From contig BFEA01000539.1 of assembly GCA_003427395.1 (NCBI GenBank), positions 892,092-937,304 of the forward strand: 45,213 bases of DNA, read 5' to 3'. Below, in pieces: positions 31,036 through 41,294 of the stretch. Position 1 is the stretch's first letter. Each line of letters opens with the position of its first letter. A program made the position numbers and the translations under genes. The notes beneath the pieces are model-generated. The model worked only from the letters and a program-made list of their open reading frames with translations, made no database searches and had not been told where the DNA came from. This stretch comes from Chara braunii. Lineage: Eukaryota; Streptophyta; Charophyceae; Charales; Characeae.

Positions 31036-32045
31036 GGTCAAGGCACCTTAACTTACAGAGTGCGTCCAACTTAGCTAGGCCCAAAGTCAGAATACCTAAA
31101 CTTATAGAGCGTTCTGATTTGGCCAGGTGTACACAAACAGATGGCACAACTACTTCTCTTTTCTGTGGGCGTATGACTAGACCACTCCAGTCGCCCTGAA
31201 CTGTTTAAATAGCCAATTTATATATACCTCTTTGAACTTAGTCTTCAAAGGGGGCATAAGGCTGAGCAGCTCAACTTAGAAAATTGCTCAGCCTGCCCAA
31301 GCTTACCTTGAACTTAGTCTTCAAAGGGGGCATAAGGCTGAGCAGCTCAACTTAGAAGATTGCTCAGCCTGCCCAAACTTACCTTCAACTATATCTCTTA
31401 GTTTATACTCTCTTCAGTTGTGATATCTATAGTCAAGCTACCTTAACTTATAGAGCGGCCTGACTAGCCTGTTCTTAATAGCATAGTAATATAATATAGC
31501 TAGGTTATAACCATTGGGTTCCAACATGTGCGAGGCATTGGGTCGGACTACCTAAGCTTATAGAGCGGTCTAATCCTCAGCCTGATTCGTTTCTCTCTGA
31601 TCCAATCTGTGCGAGGCAGTGAGATAGGTTTCCTAAACTTATAGAGCGGCCTGTCCCCTGCCAGGATTATTCCCTTAGAATCAAAACAGGGGAAAGGTTG
31701 AACCACCTAAACTTATAGAGCGGTTCAGACCTCCTCGTTCAGAACCAAAGAAACTGTGAGAATCCCAAACAGAACAAGGCAACCCAAGGTACCTAAACTT
31801 ATAGAGCGCCTTGGGTTCCTGAAAATCACTCACAGTCAAACCCCCACAAGTCAGAGCAGCCAGGACACCTAAACTTATAGAGCGTCCTGACCCTCCATAC
31901 GATTCACAGCACCAGGTCTCCCCAAACTTATGGGGACATCCCAGCCTCCAGAGCTTCCGGCTACCTAAACTTATAGAGCAGCATGAGGCTCCATACACTC
32001 CAAAAATAAACAAAGCGTTGGGCTTCCCCAAACTTAAGGGGACCT
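31036..32045 (+). repeat. Hairpin array with invariant loop ACCTAAACTTATAGAGC
   Basis: About eleven hairpins 35-45 nt long are spaced by 30-100 bases. The loop is nearly constant while the stem sequence changes from unit to unit and remains complementary: TCAGAA/TTCTGA (31087-31117), AGTCAAGC/GCCTGACT (31431-31465), GATAGGT/GCCTGTC (31623-31655), TGAACC/GGTTCA (31699-31727), AACCCAAGG/CCTTGGGTT (31781-31817), CAGGAC/GTCCTG (31861-31889) and TCCCCA/TGGGGA (31919-31936). Two more hairpins with loop GCTCAACTTAGAAAAT belong to the 78-bp duplication at 31233-31388. Confidence 0.85.
31233..31388 (+). repeat. 78-bp tandem duplication carrying a 10-bp-stem hairpin
   Basis: Two nearly identical units start at 31233 and 31311. 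Each contains AGGCTGAGCA pairing with TGCTCAGCCT (31259-31268 with 31285-31294 in the first unit). Confidence 0.9.
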
Positions 32046-32700
32046 CCCAGCCTTAGTGACCCAGTCAATCCGGACACAATACTGCCTTCCTCCCAACCTT
32101 CCCCCAGATGCCACCCATTTCATTCACAATCTGCTTTCAGGCAATTAACAAACTGAAACTGAGATTTGCCCACACAATCTTTCACTTCAATCTGACTTAT
32201 GTCCTGAAAGTCAAACTCAGAACCAAGTACAGGATCCACACAATACACTCAGTCAGACATAGAGAGATGTACAGGTAGGGGTTATAGCTGGGTTTATAGA
32301 GGGAGTCAAGGGTTTACCACTCAGTTCCCTGCCTCCATCACTCCGCCTGAGTCCCGGCAGAGCTCCCTCAATCGGTGGGGCGACCTCCCACAAAGGCCTT
32401 GGCGCGGATTACGGGCCACACGCCCGCCTGCCGCCTTCCTCTGAGAACCAAAGACCAGACTTTAGAGGGAGAAGGATAGAAGGAGCAAGTTTGAGACTCT
32501 CGAGATCTAGGGAGGTGCACTCAGACTCTCGCGAGAGGGCCCTGTTACCTTGTCTCGCCTCAGGGCCCCGCAATAGCGGCCAATTTGTAACAGCTTGGTC
32601 AACCTGACGTCCAACTGCTGAAACTAACCCTCCGATGCTTTCTCTCAATCCGCAGCACTAATCCCCTTCGCGGCCCCCAGTCACTCTCTCGCACACCACA
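32046..32700 (+). repeat. Conserved LTR block (solo copy), inverted relative to 44600-45213
   Basis: Extensive similarity to the right LTR on the opposite strand: CCTTCCCCC, CTGCTTTCAG, CGGCAGAGCTCCC, GCCTGCCGCCTTCCTC and GAGAGGGCC.TGTTACCTTG, in the same order. It is the strongest evidence that the solo LTR and the right-hand LTR are one family. Confidence 0.8.
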
Positions 32701-34100
32701 CCCTCGCTACCCGTAGCTGAACCGTAGTCACCTGGCGCCAAGCGGCCGTACCCGAGTAGCGCAGCAGCCTAGAGCAAGCCCGACGATCTTGCCCGCCGCA
32801 ACACGGTAACTGGCCAGACTCACGGAGCTTGGAGTAACCAGTGGCGGGTCTGCCGCAGCCGATAACCAACGCTGTAGCGGCTAGTAAGTGCAACTGCAAC
32901 AGCTAGCAACTCCTCAACTTGCAGCAAGACACAACGATCCCAGCGGCTCAGTTGTCGCTGCAAGTAGAAGGATCGTAGTAACCAAACAGTCAGGCTGCTG
33001 CAACTTCCCACCTTTTTGGTCTACCTCTTTCCAACCCGCACGACAAACCGAGGGCTTCCCGGTTAGCAGGTAACCTTCCAAGCTTGTGGCCCAGCTACAG
33101 TTGCCTTGCCTCAGTCGGAGGCCTTAGCCATATCAGAGCCACCACTCAGTCAGAAGGAGCACAAGGGGCACTCATCCTGCAGCGCCAGTCCTGCCCCTTC
33201 AGGCTAGTTCGATTAACGGAGCACAGCGTACCATGCAGCCCGTCGCATTCATCCGCCTAATCGGTTGTGCACGGTCCGCCCTTTCCTACCAACTGTTACC
33301 ACGCCACCCTGGCCCGCTCCAGCCAACTCACTTACTCTTTTTTCCTACTGATTTTCCACTGAATCTAATCCTACTAATGGGCTCCCCCTACCTCCCACCA
33401 TCGACTTCGCCTCTTTCCACACTCGATTCCGGCTAGGATCGGGTGCACTAGGCTTCTTCTACTGCCCCCCACCTGCCTCTCCGCCACCTCCAAGTTCGAA
33501 TGCACCTGGCGCTGCCCGCGTCCAGGTCCACCCATTCCTTTCACTTTTCGCCCGTTGCACCGCCGCTGCGACACCTTCGCTGCGCCCTCTGTTACTTTCT
33601 CGCCCGCTGCCAGCTGCCTCCGCTCCTGCTCCGCATGTATCCTGTCGCAGAACCCCGACAGATTCACCCGTCTCCCCCGCTGGTTTCACTCCGTCACCTT
33701 CCCGCAACCCATAACACCGATCTGACCAAACTACCAACTCCTTCTAACTCTAACCCCACTGTCCGCCTCGCAATGGAGCAAACCCTCGTCCGACGCCCCA
33801 CCATCTCCACTGCTCCCGAATGCACCCGGCGGCAATCTCGCCCAGGTTCCCTCCCCTCTCTTTCACCCACTTCCGACTTCGACGAAGAACAGCCAAGTCA
33901 TCTTCCTTTCGCCCCGCTATACCGCCATCAGCACCGGCTTCGCGCATCCGGTCCTCGCTCTAGCCCGCAACCCGTCCCTCTCTCTCCAAGGCTGGCCGCG
34001 CCAATGTACTCGCCTATCTTCCGAACACCCGGGTTGCACTTTCCCCCGCCTAAAACAGCCGCAGAGTGGTAGGGCTATGAACTCCGTCCTCCGCCATGGT
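32701..34100 (+). other. CT-rich LTR interior, no supported gene
   Basis: Tandem-like GCAGC/GTAGC words (32720-33010) are followed by a pyrimidine-rich stretch (33300-34070). A proline/serine/arginine-rich open frame of 190 codons crosses it, but it reflects composition and is not conserved in the other LTR copies. Confidence 0.5.
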
Positions 34101-35600
34101 CACTCCTTCCCCTCACCCCGTATGCACCTTACACCGCTCGTCGCCCAGGTTCGTCCGCCCACTCGTCCTTCACCTCGTCCCAGCTCCGACCGCGCCGGGC
34201 CACGATGGGTGTCCTACCCCACCTACACTTTCCTGCTGGCTTTCCTGGCCAGCGCAATCGTTTCAGCACCGGCCGACTTGGCAGTGATGAGCTCCGCTCG
34301 TCGACTAAACACAAACGTGATCCAAAACGAGCTCCGCGCGCCTTCCCGCCCTTTTATACGCTTCACCCGCACGCAGGGCCCTGCTGATTCTTCCCTGCAT
34401 CGTTCGGATGTCCCGAAGGACCCGATCTTACGGAGTACGGCCGGGCAGTATTGGCCCGCACATCCCCCAGTGTCGCCCCGCCTTGACAAGGCTGTTGCAC
34501 GGATCTGGCCTCCTCTCATGATCGGGTTCAAGCGGGCACTCCTGGTACATGCGGCCGACTCTGGCAGCTAATACCCCGGCCCCCCTTTCCTTGATTCGGG
34601 TGTTTCATCCTTACACAGGAGGCATGCAAAACTTCTCTGTATCGTTTTTTCGCGGGCGGCCATGAACAACTCAGCCGAGATTACGCTCCGGTGCACCCCG
34701 GGATCCGTCCGACACAAGGCCGCCCTGTCCTAATGCGCAAACCCGGCCCGCTCCGTATCGTTTTTCTGCGCGGACCTAGCCTCTTTTCGAGGTCAGGATC
34801 GGGCGGGGGACTTATGCTGTGGGCTTTCGACCGACCAGCCAGCGGAGCCTGCCCCCCCCCTCGATACCCACATGTCAAGGGGCTATCAAATCTTCTCAGT
34901 ATCGCCCCGATTTTTAACAGATGTCCCGAAGGACCCAGGCCACGGCACGCCCATGGCTCCTCAAAGTCCGTTCGGGAGTAATGCCGCCCCGCTTTGATAT
35001 ACGAACCCGCCCTGTTTTTCGGGTTTTATGCGTGCCCGCTTCGCACAGGGGCCGCGCTAATCTTCTCTGTAGGCCATCCCCCGACGACACCCCCGTCTCA
35101 TCGGCCCATCGCACGGATCTGGCCCCCTTTTCGAGGCCGGGTCCGTTCCTATTTTAACGGATTTTCCGAGGGACTCTGGCCACAGCTATACCTCGCGACT
35201 TCTCCGAGCCCGAACTGCCCCTCCGCGCCACCCCGCCTCGATGGCGACTCCGCACGAATTGGACCCGCCTTTGAGGCTGGGTTCGGGTAGGTACGCCCCC
35301 CCCCCTTTTTTCCGTTTTCCGCCCGGGTTCATCCCCGGATCTCCCTCACAGCACGCGTCACTCCTTCGTGGCAACCCATGCGGATCTCTCCGATATCATC
35401 CCGCTTCGTCAACAATTCCACCCCGATCTTTTACTGATCGGGCCACCTCCTCAGGGCCTTGCCCCTCTGGTGCGGCTCTCCGACCAAATTCGTACAAAAA
35501 CCCACCAACCCCCTCTCCTAACCGAATAGACCCCGCGACCTCCCTCGTGTTTGGTCTCACCCCCTCGGCCCACTTCGCGCAACTTGCGGGGGTACCGATG
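34101..35600 (+). repeat. GC-rich hairpin units with ATGTCCCGAAGGACC motif
   Basis: The motif GGATGTCCCGAAGGACCC occurs at 34405-34423 and 34917-34935 and in a decayed form at 35156-35175. GTCC-CGAA-GGAC is a small perfect hairpin. Between them recur CTTCTCTGTATCG-like and GCACGGATCTGGCC-like words, suggesting diverged units of some 100-250 bp. The inverted counterpart is at 42331-42350 and 42510-42528. Confidence 0.65.
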
Positions 35601-35701
35601 TGACTCCGCGCCCACATACGGGCGTGAGAAGCAAACAAAAATTCGAAATAAAAGAAAAATAAAATAAATAAAATAAAAAAAAGGAGATTATGCATCTATA
35701 A

Positions 35702-35710
35702 CTATATAAA
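35702..35710 (+). promoter_or_regulatory. TATA-box candidate of the solo LTR
   Basis: CTATATAAA follows an A-rich AATAAA-containing stretch (35640-35690) and lies about 680 bp before the LTR end, a reasonable place for a U3 promoter. Supported only by motif and position. Confidence 0.4.
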
Positions 35711-35769
35711 CCCACAAAACGGGCCGTAGTCGGGTGGAAACCATAGCCCCCATAAGAGCAAAAGGCGAG

Positions 35770-36385
35770 GGGGATGGTCCTACCGTCCCATCGACCCGTT
35801 CAACCTTTCCGCCGTGTTCCCCCGCTCCTTCACAGCCTGCAGGTGACCTCGATCCCTGCGTCTGCTACATACCAATCTGATGCTGTGACCAATAGGGCTG
35901 AGCCCAAGCCTGAGACCAGCAGGCACGGCTTCGCATACAAGGTGGTACCGCACGGCGCTCCGGGCCAGGATACCGCTCCGGCCGCTCTTTCGGCCCACAT
36001 TCGTACCACGGCCCCTAAGCGTCCGCCCCGGCCTACCCACCTGTGCCTGAGCCAGCCCATACGCCTATCGGTGCGCCAATCCTACCACCTGGTCGTGCGC
36101 GCCAACCAAAAACAAGAAAAGAAACAGACTTTTACCCCTAACCAGACTCGTAACATGGTCCGGGCCGGTCGACTAGACCGGCCGCCTACTTCAACCAGAA
36201 AAAATCACACGCGCGCCTCAAAATTGCGCGCCCACATACTCCCTACCGGGACAAGGCAGACCTTTGCCCACGCGCAGACGACCCTCACGTTTTCCGCAAG
36301 GGCACTCAAAATCCAGGTTAACCGAGCCTTTCTGTCACTTGCAAAAACCAGGGCGGATGCCCTTGTAAGGGTATTCGCGTCGACA
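35770..36385 (+). repeat. Terminal (R-U5-like) segment of the solo LTR
   Basis: Aligns, inverted, with 41297-41860: AGGG.TGAGCCCAAGCCTGAG, then CAGAAAA.ATCAC.CGCGCGCC, then the nearly identical TGCAAAAACCAGGGCGGAT and CCTTGTAAGGGTATTCGC. The copy ending at 41297 carries about 20 extra bases before its CGCGACA end. Confidence 0.8.
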
Positions 36386-36389
36386 CCGT
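36386..36389 (+). repeat. Right target-site duplication of the solo LTR (CCGT)
   Basis: Matches CCGT at 27868-27871; see the solo LTR entry. Confidence 0.75.
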
Positions 36390-37830
36390 ATCCTTGGTTA
36401 TACCCCTGACCGACTTGGTTAAAGTTCATCTGATTATAGCTTCCTGACTGAGGGCCTCCTTGATTGCCCCAGCCTCCTCCTTGTCCGCCATGTCCTCTTC
36501 CTCCAAACCCCCTACCACTTTGACCGTTCCCACTTCCTCTTTGACCATTTCCTCCTCCTCCGTTTCTACCTCTACTTTATCCTTGTCCGTGTCCTTGTCC
36601 TTGGAACTGGTTTTGGTACTCATTACTATGCGTTTGTTGTGCTTGCTGCGGCAGCTCTCCACCTGTTGCTCTACCTTGCGCTTGACCTGTTCCTTGTACT
36701 TGGGGCAGATTCGGATACAGGCTCATTTGGCCAAACCCTGGCCACTGATTCCNTGGGAAAAATCNGNCNATGCCCCCATANGAGCCACAATCGNCCATGA
36801 GGTGAGCTGGGCAGCGGGAACCGGTGCTTTGGACGCCCCAGCTTGTTGAGAATTTTGCGCCTTACCAGTTCCTTGTTTTCCCGTTGGTTGATTCTTGGTC
36901 TTTTTCTGGGCCGCTTTAGCCTTNGTGNTCTNTTCCGNCTCTTCTTTCTCTTCTTCCTTATCCCCTTCATCTTCCTCTCCATATCTCCTCTTGTTCGTTG
37001 CTTGACCAACCGCCATTACCTTCCTTGGTGCCATTTGCTCCTTCATCTCCTTGAGCTGAGCCGCCATACTACTCAAAACCCCTCCTAAGGCTAAACCCGT
37101 CCGCTGAATTGCGCTCACTTCCTTTCTTTTCTTTCTCTCAAGGCTAAATCCGCCCCCTAAATTGCACTCACTTCCTTTCTTTTCTTTCTCTCCATTTTCA
37201 CCTGGTGATGAAACACCTGGTCCAAGTCACCGGACGCCAAATTTTTTTTTATCATCTCCCAAGACGTCTTTTTACCCGGTGCACCCCCTCGTGTCAGTTT
37301 CATCGCTTCATATCCTGATAATTTTCCCAAGAAAATGACACATTGCAATTCTTCAGAAAGCCCCGGGACTCTTTCTGCCATCTTCTCAAAGGCTGTTGCG
37401 AACGCCCCTATCGTAGTGATGTCATTCCTATTCAAGTTGTATAGGTGATCGACTGTCAACAACCCATCCCCCAGCTTGTACTTTCACTGCATCCCTTTCT
37501 TGAATTCGATCCAACTCCCTTGGGCTTCCGCAACGATATTTTCGATTCCGGGCGACATTCCCATCACACGTACTCATATAGCAGAGGAAATTTATCAGCC
37601 GATGTTAGCTGATTGAGAACCTGTTCCAGAAGTTCTAACCAGTGGGATACCCGCTCTCCTTGAAAAGGGAATATCTGTATTTTTGGTAGTTGTGACCTTT
37701 TGATGACCCTACTTTCCAGTAGCCGCACGATTTTTGCGGCCGTAATGGAACCCTGTCCTTCATTGGCGTCTCCCATCTCTCCACAGTCCCTAGTCAATCT
37801 GTCATACACATGCAGAAACGACGGATTTTT
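36390..37830 (-). pseudogene. gag N-terminal and middle part of the minus-strand Ty3/gypsy element
   Basis: The minus strand encodes a capsid-like region: YDRLTRDCGEMGD, KIQIFPFQGERVSHWLELLE (the F.G......W fold signature of gag), then after a frameshift near 37567 SWIEFKKGMQ, LYNLNR, FEKMAERVPGLSEE and FLGKLSGYEAMKL. After a basic/acidic linker (37118-36800, with several unknown bases) comes a glutamine/glycine-rich tail ending GQGYNQGYG at the solo-LTR junction, continuing at 27871. A ~54-bp tandem duplication at about 37085-37195 repeats KKRKEVSAI and introduces a stop. One further stop lies in the GQG tail. Gag would form the particle around the element RNA. It lies 270 bp after ORF0-B. 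Confidence 0.7.
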
Positions 37831-38097
37831 GAATTATTTCTCAGTTTTTCTTACTATTCTTTTTCGATTTGGTACTGGGTGCTTCACTCTTCCCGAGATG
37901 CTACCAAAACCCTACTCAGCCCATGGCTCTAACTATCGTACATTTCCTCCCTTTTTACTTTCATCTCCCCCTTTCCCTTGACATTTACTAGTATACACTA
38001 ATCCTCTTAATGTTTCGAGTCCCAGTTACTACTGTCTAATGAGATGATTGTTATGTTTAAAACGGTCCTGATTCTATTTTTTCTGCTTCGAGATTGC

Positions 38098-38874
38098 CTA
38101 CCAATCTACCCTTCCAATTTCTTCTGCAGACAACCAATCCCCCGTGCAGGAATCATACCCCATACCGAACATTATAGGGATGCCAAAGATGCATGTCCTT
38201 ACCTTCATTTCGGCTTTAAGCTTCTTCCAATAAGTTTGCCTTGGTTCCATACGGTGGACACGAACATACGCATCTACCGTGGACAGGACCTCCTCAAAAA
38301 TTTTGTCAACCAATTCTAGCCTCATATCCAAGTACAGGCAATAAAGAACTTGGGGCGTAAAAAACTCGCATTTCCCCAGAGGCACGGCTACGGCGGCCAG
38401 GGCCGCTTGTTCTATATTAGCATGGCCGTGAAAGATTTCATGAATGATGAAGTCCGACAGGGTTGCCTTTACGTTGTGGGTGGGGTAGACAAAGTCCGAC
38501 GCCCATCTTGCTTCTATCATTGGTATAATCGGTCGGAATTCCCCGCACCTTTCCTCTCTAATCTTGTCCTTGAGGATTGCTCCTATAATCAGGAGATACC
38601 TGGATAATGGTTAACTATGTCCTATTGCTAAGTTCACGCCATGCATTCTCCATAAGTCAGATGAGAGGTAAAGGGTTGCTCGAACTATTATACTCCCTCG
38701 GTCCAGGGTGTGTCCAACTTCTACCCATACAAATGTTTCTGGCCCAATCGGGGCTCCCCACCATGAGGTGATTTCCTCTTCTCTCATGCTTAGCCCCTAG
38801 GGCAACGATATCCTTAACCCCAGCCTGGTACGGATGGGCAACTTAATCCCAATTCCCTAAGTAGCATACGACAT
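38098..38874 (-). pseudogene. ORF0-B: unrecognised protein, tandem paralogue of ORF0-A
   Basis: From ATG 38874 (MSYAT) one frame of 258 codons runs to 38098 with three in-frame stops and no frameshift. It aligns over its whole length with ORF0-A: matching starts (M-x-Y-A), W-V-E with L-Y-L-S-S-D-L-W-R, then FIIHEIFHG, YCLYLDMRLEL, VDAYVRVHRME, YWKKLKAEM and FGIPIMFGMGYDS, ending in DWLSAEEI. I recognise no known domain. The regular hydrophobic pattern suggests a folded, mainly helical cytosolic protein without a signal peptide. Position between primer-binding site and gag is unusual and recurs in another element of the window. The ATG lies in the same context (TCAAGATG) as that of ORF0-A. Confidence 0.6.
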
Positions 38875-39160
38875 CTTGAGTGATTTCCTGGTGGCCTGTG
38901 AAGTGCAGAAGAAAACCAAAAAAACAGACAATACTCACGCATAAGTCCTACCTGGTCGTTTCATTCCCCTTTATATAAAAATTATCCCTTATTACTTAAT
39001 CCTGTTTGAGTCATCTCCTTTGTCTTCTTGCCTCATTTTTTTCCCTTCTTCATCCCACTCATTTCTCCCTTCACCTTTTTGTAATTTTACAAGCAATGTT
39101 CTTCCTTCCCCTTTTTCTTCTCCTTACAATTTATGCCTTTGCGCCTCACCCCATAATCTT

Positions 39161-39946
39161 TTAGAATGTAAACCCTCTCTCTTTCTCTTCCATCTCTTCT
39201 ACCGTCACCCAGTCCACAAACCAGAAGTTATAGACCAACCCAAACATGATGGGAATGTCATCCACACAGACCCCAGATTGTACTTCCTCTTTCAATTTCT
39301 CCCAGTACTCAAATCGTTCTTCCATGAAATAAACTCTAGCGTACGTGTTTACGATGGACAGTACATTGCTAAAATCACTCCTGGTGAGTTCGGAGCTCAT
39401 TTCCAGGTATAAGCCGTAAATCATGTGAGGGGTGGAGAAATAATACCCTCTATTAGGTAGTCTCAATGCTGCTTCAGCGGCCATCTCTACCCTCTCTTGA
39501 CCAAAAAATACATCTTCGACAATGAAATCCGGGAGCATGGTTCTAACGTAACAGACCGGAAGAATAAAGTCTTTGGCCGGAAGCATTTTGATTTCCTTTA
39601 TAACTTCTCTTATGTCTACCCATGGGCCTTCCCGGCTCCAAACTCTGAGCCTCACTTCTGCCATCCCTGTGAGTAATAGTAGATAATCTTCCCCCCTTTG
39701 ATCGAAGTTTGATTCATAATCACGCCAGAGACTCGCAGCCATGTAGATGGTGACTCTCACACTACGTCATCCCTCCTTCATATTCCAACTCGTTTCTACC
39801 CACATAAATGCCTCACTTCCTAACGAGCAGCCCTACCATGACTCACTAAGCTCTGCTCTGCTTCTTCCTTTTGGCAGTGTCATTTCTAGCCCATCATCAT
39901 TCCTAACTGGTGCTTCGACCCCGAAAACTTGCTTTGCGTAAGGCAT
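39161..39946 (-). pseudogene. ORF0-A: unrecognised protein conserved downstream of the LTR
   Basis: From ATG 39946 (MPYAKQVFG) one frame of 261 codons ends at 39161. It has two in-frame stops (codon 38, in place of a W present in ORF0-B, and codon 60). From codon 63 on it is open. Landmarks are VRVTIYMAASLWRDY, LPVCYVRTMLPDFIVEDVFF, YFSTPHMIYGLYLEMSSEL, VNTYARVYFMEERFEYWEKL and DIPIMFGLVYNFWFVDW. It is paralogous to ORF0-B 290 bp downstream and to the fragment at 18744-19130. The similarity is much easier to see in protein than in DNA, which suggests the family was under protein-level selection before these copies decayed. Function unknown; an accessory or capsid-related role in the element is only a guess. 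Confidence 0.6.
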
Positions 39947-40195
39947 CTTGATTGATTCCGGACAACCTCCCTTTATGGCCTGTTTTCACAAATGGCAAGA
40001 CAGGGGCGATCAAATTAACGCATTGTCTTAGTCATTGATTTCCAGAGCCCTCACTATGGAGTAATACGTCTTTCGCTACGATTAATAAGGAGTCATTTTA
40101 CTTGATTTTCCTTCCTATATTCCCCAGGTACACACCTAGACCCATCAACCTAGTCTTAGCCTGGTCTTAGGTAAAGGGTCACAAGAGTTCAAATT

Positions 40196-40609
40196 TCACG
40201 CCCCCAGTCTAGATACCTTCTTTCTTACCCACTTAAGTGGATTCCCTTGATTACCATATCTATTCAGTAATGAGAGGAAATTATTTTTCAAGATAACCCC
40301 CTTATATATTAGGTATGAAACTAAGCCACATATCTCAATCTGGCATAGGAAGAACAGTGTCATGGTAACAAACAACCTATGGTTTGTTGGCACATTTTGG
40401 GATACCACTGGCGGATCAGGTACATATAGCGGCGGAGGTGGAAGACCAGGCTGAGGCAGTTGTGGAACCACTGCTAACTGTTGTTGACGGCGTGCCAAGG
40501 AAGAGGATGGCAGGGGATATATCGTAGAATAAGGTCGAGAGAAAGGTGGTTCAAATCGCGGAGGCGAAGCGCCATAATGTTGCTCGTATTTATAAGAGTA
40601 GTAAGCCAT
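40196..40609 (-). CDS. Proline-rich small ORF with a hydrophobic segment, 5' region of the element
   Basis: An open frame of 137 codons (MAYYSYKYEQHYG...) has a tyrosine/proline-rich first half (RPYSTIYPLP, LPQPGLPPPPLYVPDPP). It is followed by a hydrophobic stretch at about residues 80-108 (LFVTMTLFFLCQIEICGLV and onward) that could cross a membrane, and a basic tail. Upstream in another frame is an RGRGG and glutamate-rich segment (40796-40590), possibly the lost N-terminus after a frameshift. It lies between the primer-binding site and ORF0-A. No family is recognised, and chance openness cannot be excluded at this length. Confidence 0.35.
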   Translation of the reverse strand: MAYYSYKYEQHYGASPPRFEPPFSRPYSTIYPLPSSSLARRQQQLAVVPQLPQPGLPPPPLYVPDPPVVSQNVPTNHRLFVTMTLFFLCQIEICGLVSYLIYKGVILKNNFLSLLNRYGNQGNPLKWVRKKVSRLGA

Positions 40610-40809
40610 CTTTCCAGAAGATGGCGTGCGCTCGCGGAACCTCTTGATGCCGGCGTAGACGCGGCACTTCCCATTTTTCCTCTTCCTCCCCTTCTTCCTC
40701 TCGCTCTTGTCTTTCCTTTCTCAGATCAATCGGCCTTTCCGTCGCTTTTTCATGTTGTCCACCTCTTCCCCTTCCAGCTCCAGGCCCACGAGGCATTGTT
40801 GAAAGCTCT

Positions 40810-41275
40810 ACTTACGGGAGTACCCCAGGTGGTTATTTACTTAGTGATAAAGTGATACCTTCTGCAAGATTTCGAAGGAATCTCTAAAATGATTGAGTAG
40901 TCTGGTTATCTGCCTAATAATCCTTGAGAATCAGAAGGTACGACCCTAACCAGAAGGAACTCGTTGAGACTTGTTAATTTTTATTACATAACCTGGCTCT
41001 TTCGTCATGAAATTCTTTGTATTCTCTCTCCTTAATAGTCAAAAGGAGCAGGTATCGTATCAGTTCTCGAGATAAGAACTCTTTGCGATGCTATATCGGG
41101 TACGTTAACTTGTACTTGTCCCAGCTCAAGGTACTTTTCTCCGATACAAGGTTTGTGTCTTTAATTATTCAAAATACTTATGCACTACTCTACCCCTTTC
41201 TACTTGTCGTTTTTCTAGGGCATCAATTAACCAAACCCAAGTCCGTTCACATAGGATCCCGACAGGCAACCGAAG
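40810..41275. other. Leader region between primer-binding site and first ORF
   Basis: Non-coding AT-leaning sequence of the minus-strand element. A GTAAGT word on the minus strand near 40815 could be a splice donor. Nothing else could be supported. Confidence 0.4.
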
Positions 41276-41294
41276 GTCCCCGACAACGACGCCA
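41276..41294 (-). other. Primer-binding site, tRNA-Asp type
   Basis: The minus strand reads TGGCGTCGTTGTCGGGGAC two bases after the LTR end (CGCGACA). Plant Ty3/gypsy elements of the Tat/Athila type use TGGCGCCGTTGCCGGGGA, complementary to the 3' end of tRNA-Asp. Here two transition differences remain. The site fixes the orientation and the LTR boundary at 41297. Confidence 0.8.

Larger units (their letters stand above)
27872..36385 (+). mobile_element. Giant solo LTR (8,514 bp) inserted in gag
   Basis: The insert starts TGTCGA and ends TCGACA, a perfect 6-bp terminal inverted repeat of the LTR type. It is flanked by CCGT on both sides and splits the GQGY-repeat region of a minus-strand gag. 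Its last 60 bp are almost identical, inverted, to the end of the LTR that precedes the primer-binding site at 41294, which identifies it as an LTR of the same family. No internal region accompanies it, so it is a solo LTR left by recombination. It carries no convincing gene. Modules in order are: A-box module, GC-rich hairpins, conserved block 29521-30020, hairpin arrays 30190-32045, conserved block 32046-32700, CT-rich part, GC-rich hairpin units, A-rich promoter-like stretch, terminal part. Confidence 0.85.

Noticed and set aside
33500-34072. 190-codon proline/serine/arginine-rich open frame in the solo LTR
   Set aside because: It lies in a CT-rich stretch with few stop triplets, is not conserved in the other LTR copies and has no domain.
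35774-36409. 211-codon open frame on the plus strand
   Set aside because: It reads through the LTR end and target duplication into antisense gag, so it cannot be a real unit; openness follows from GC content.
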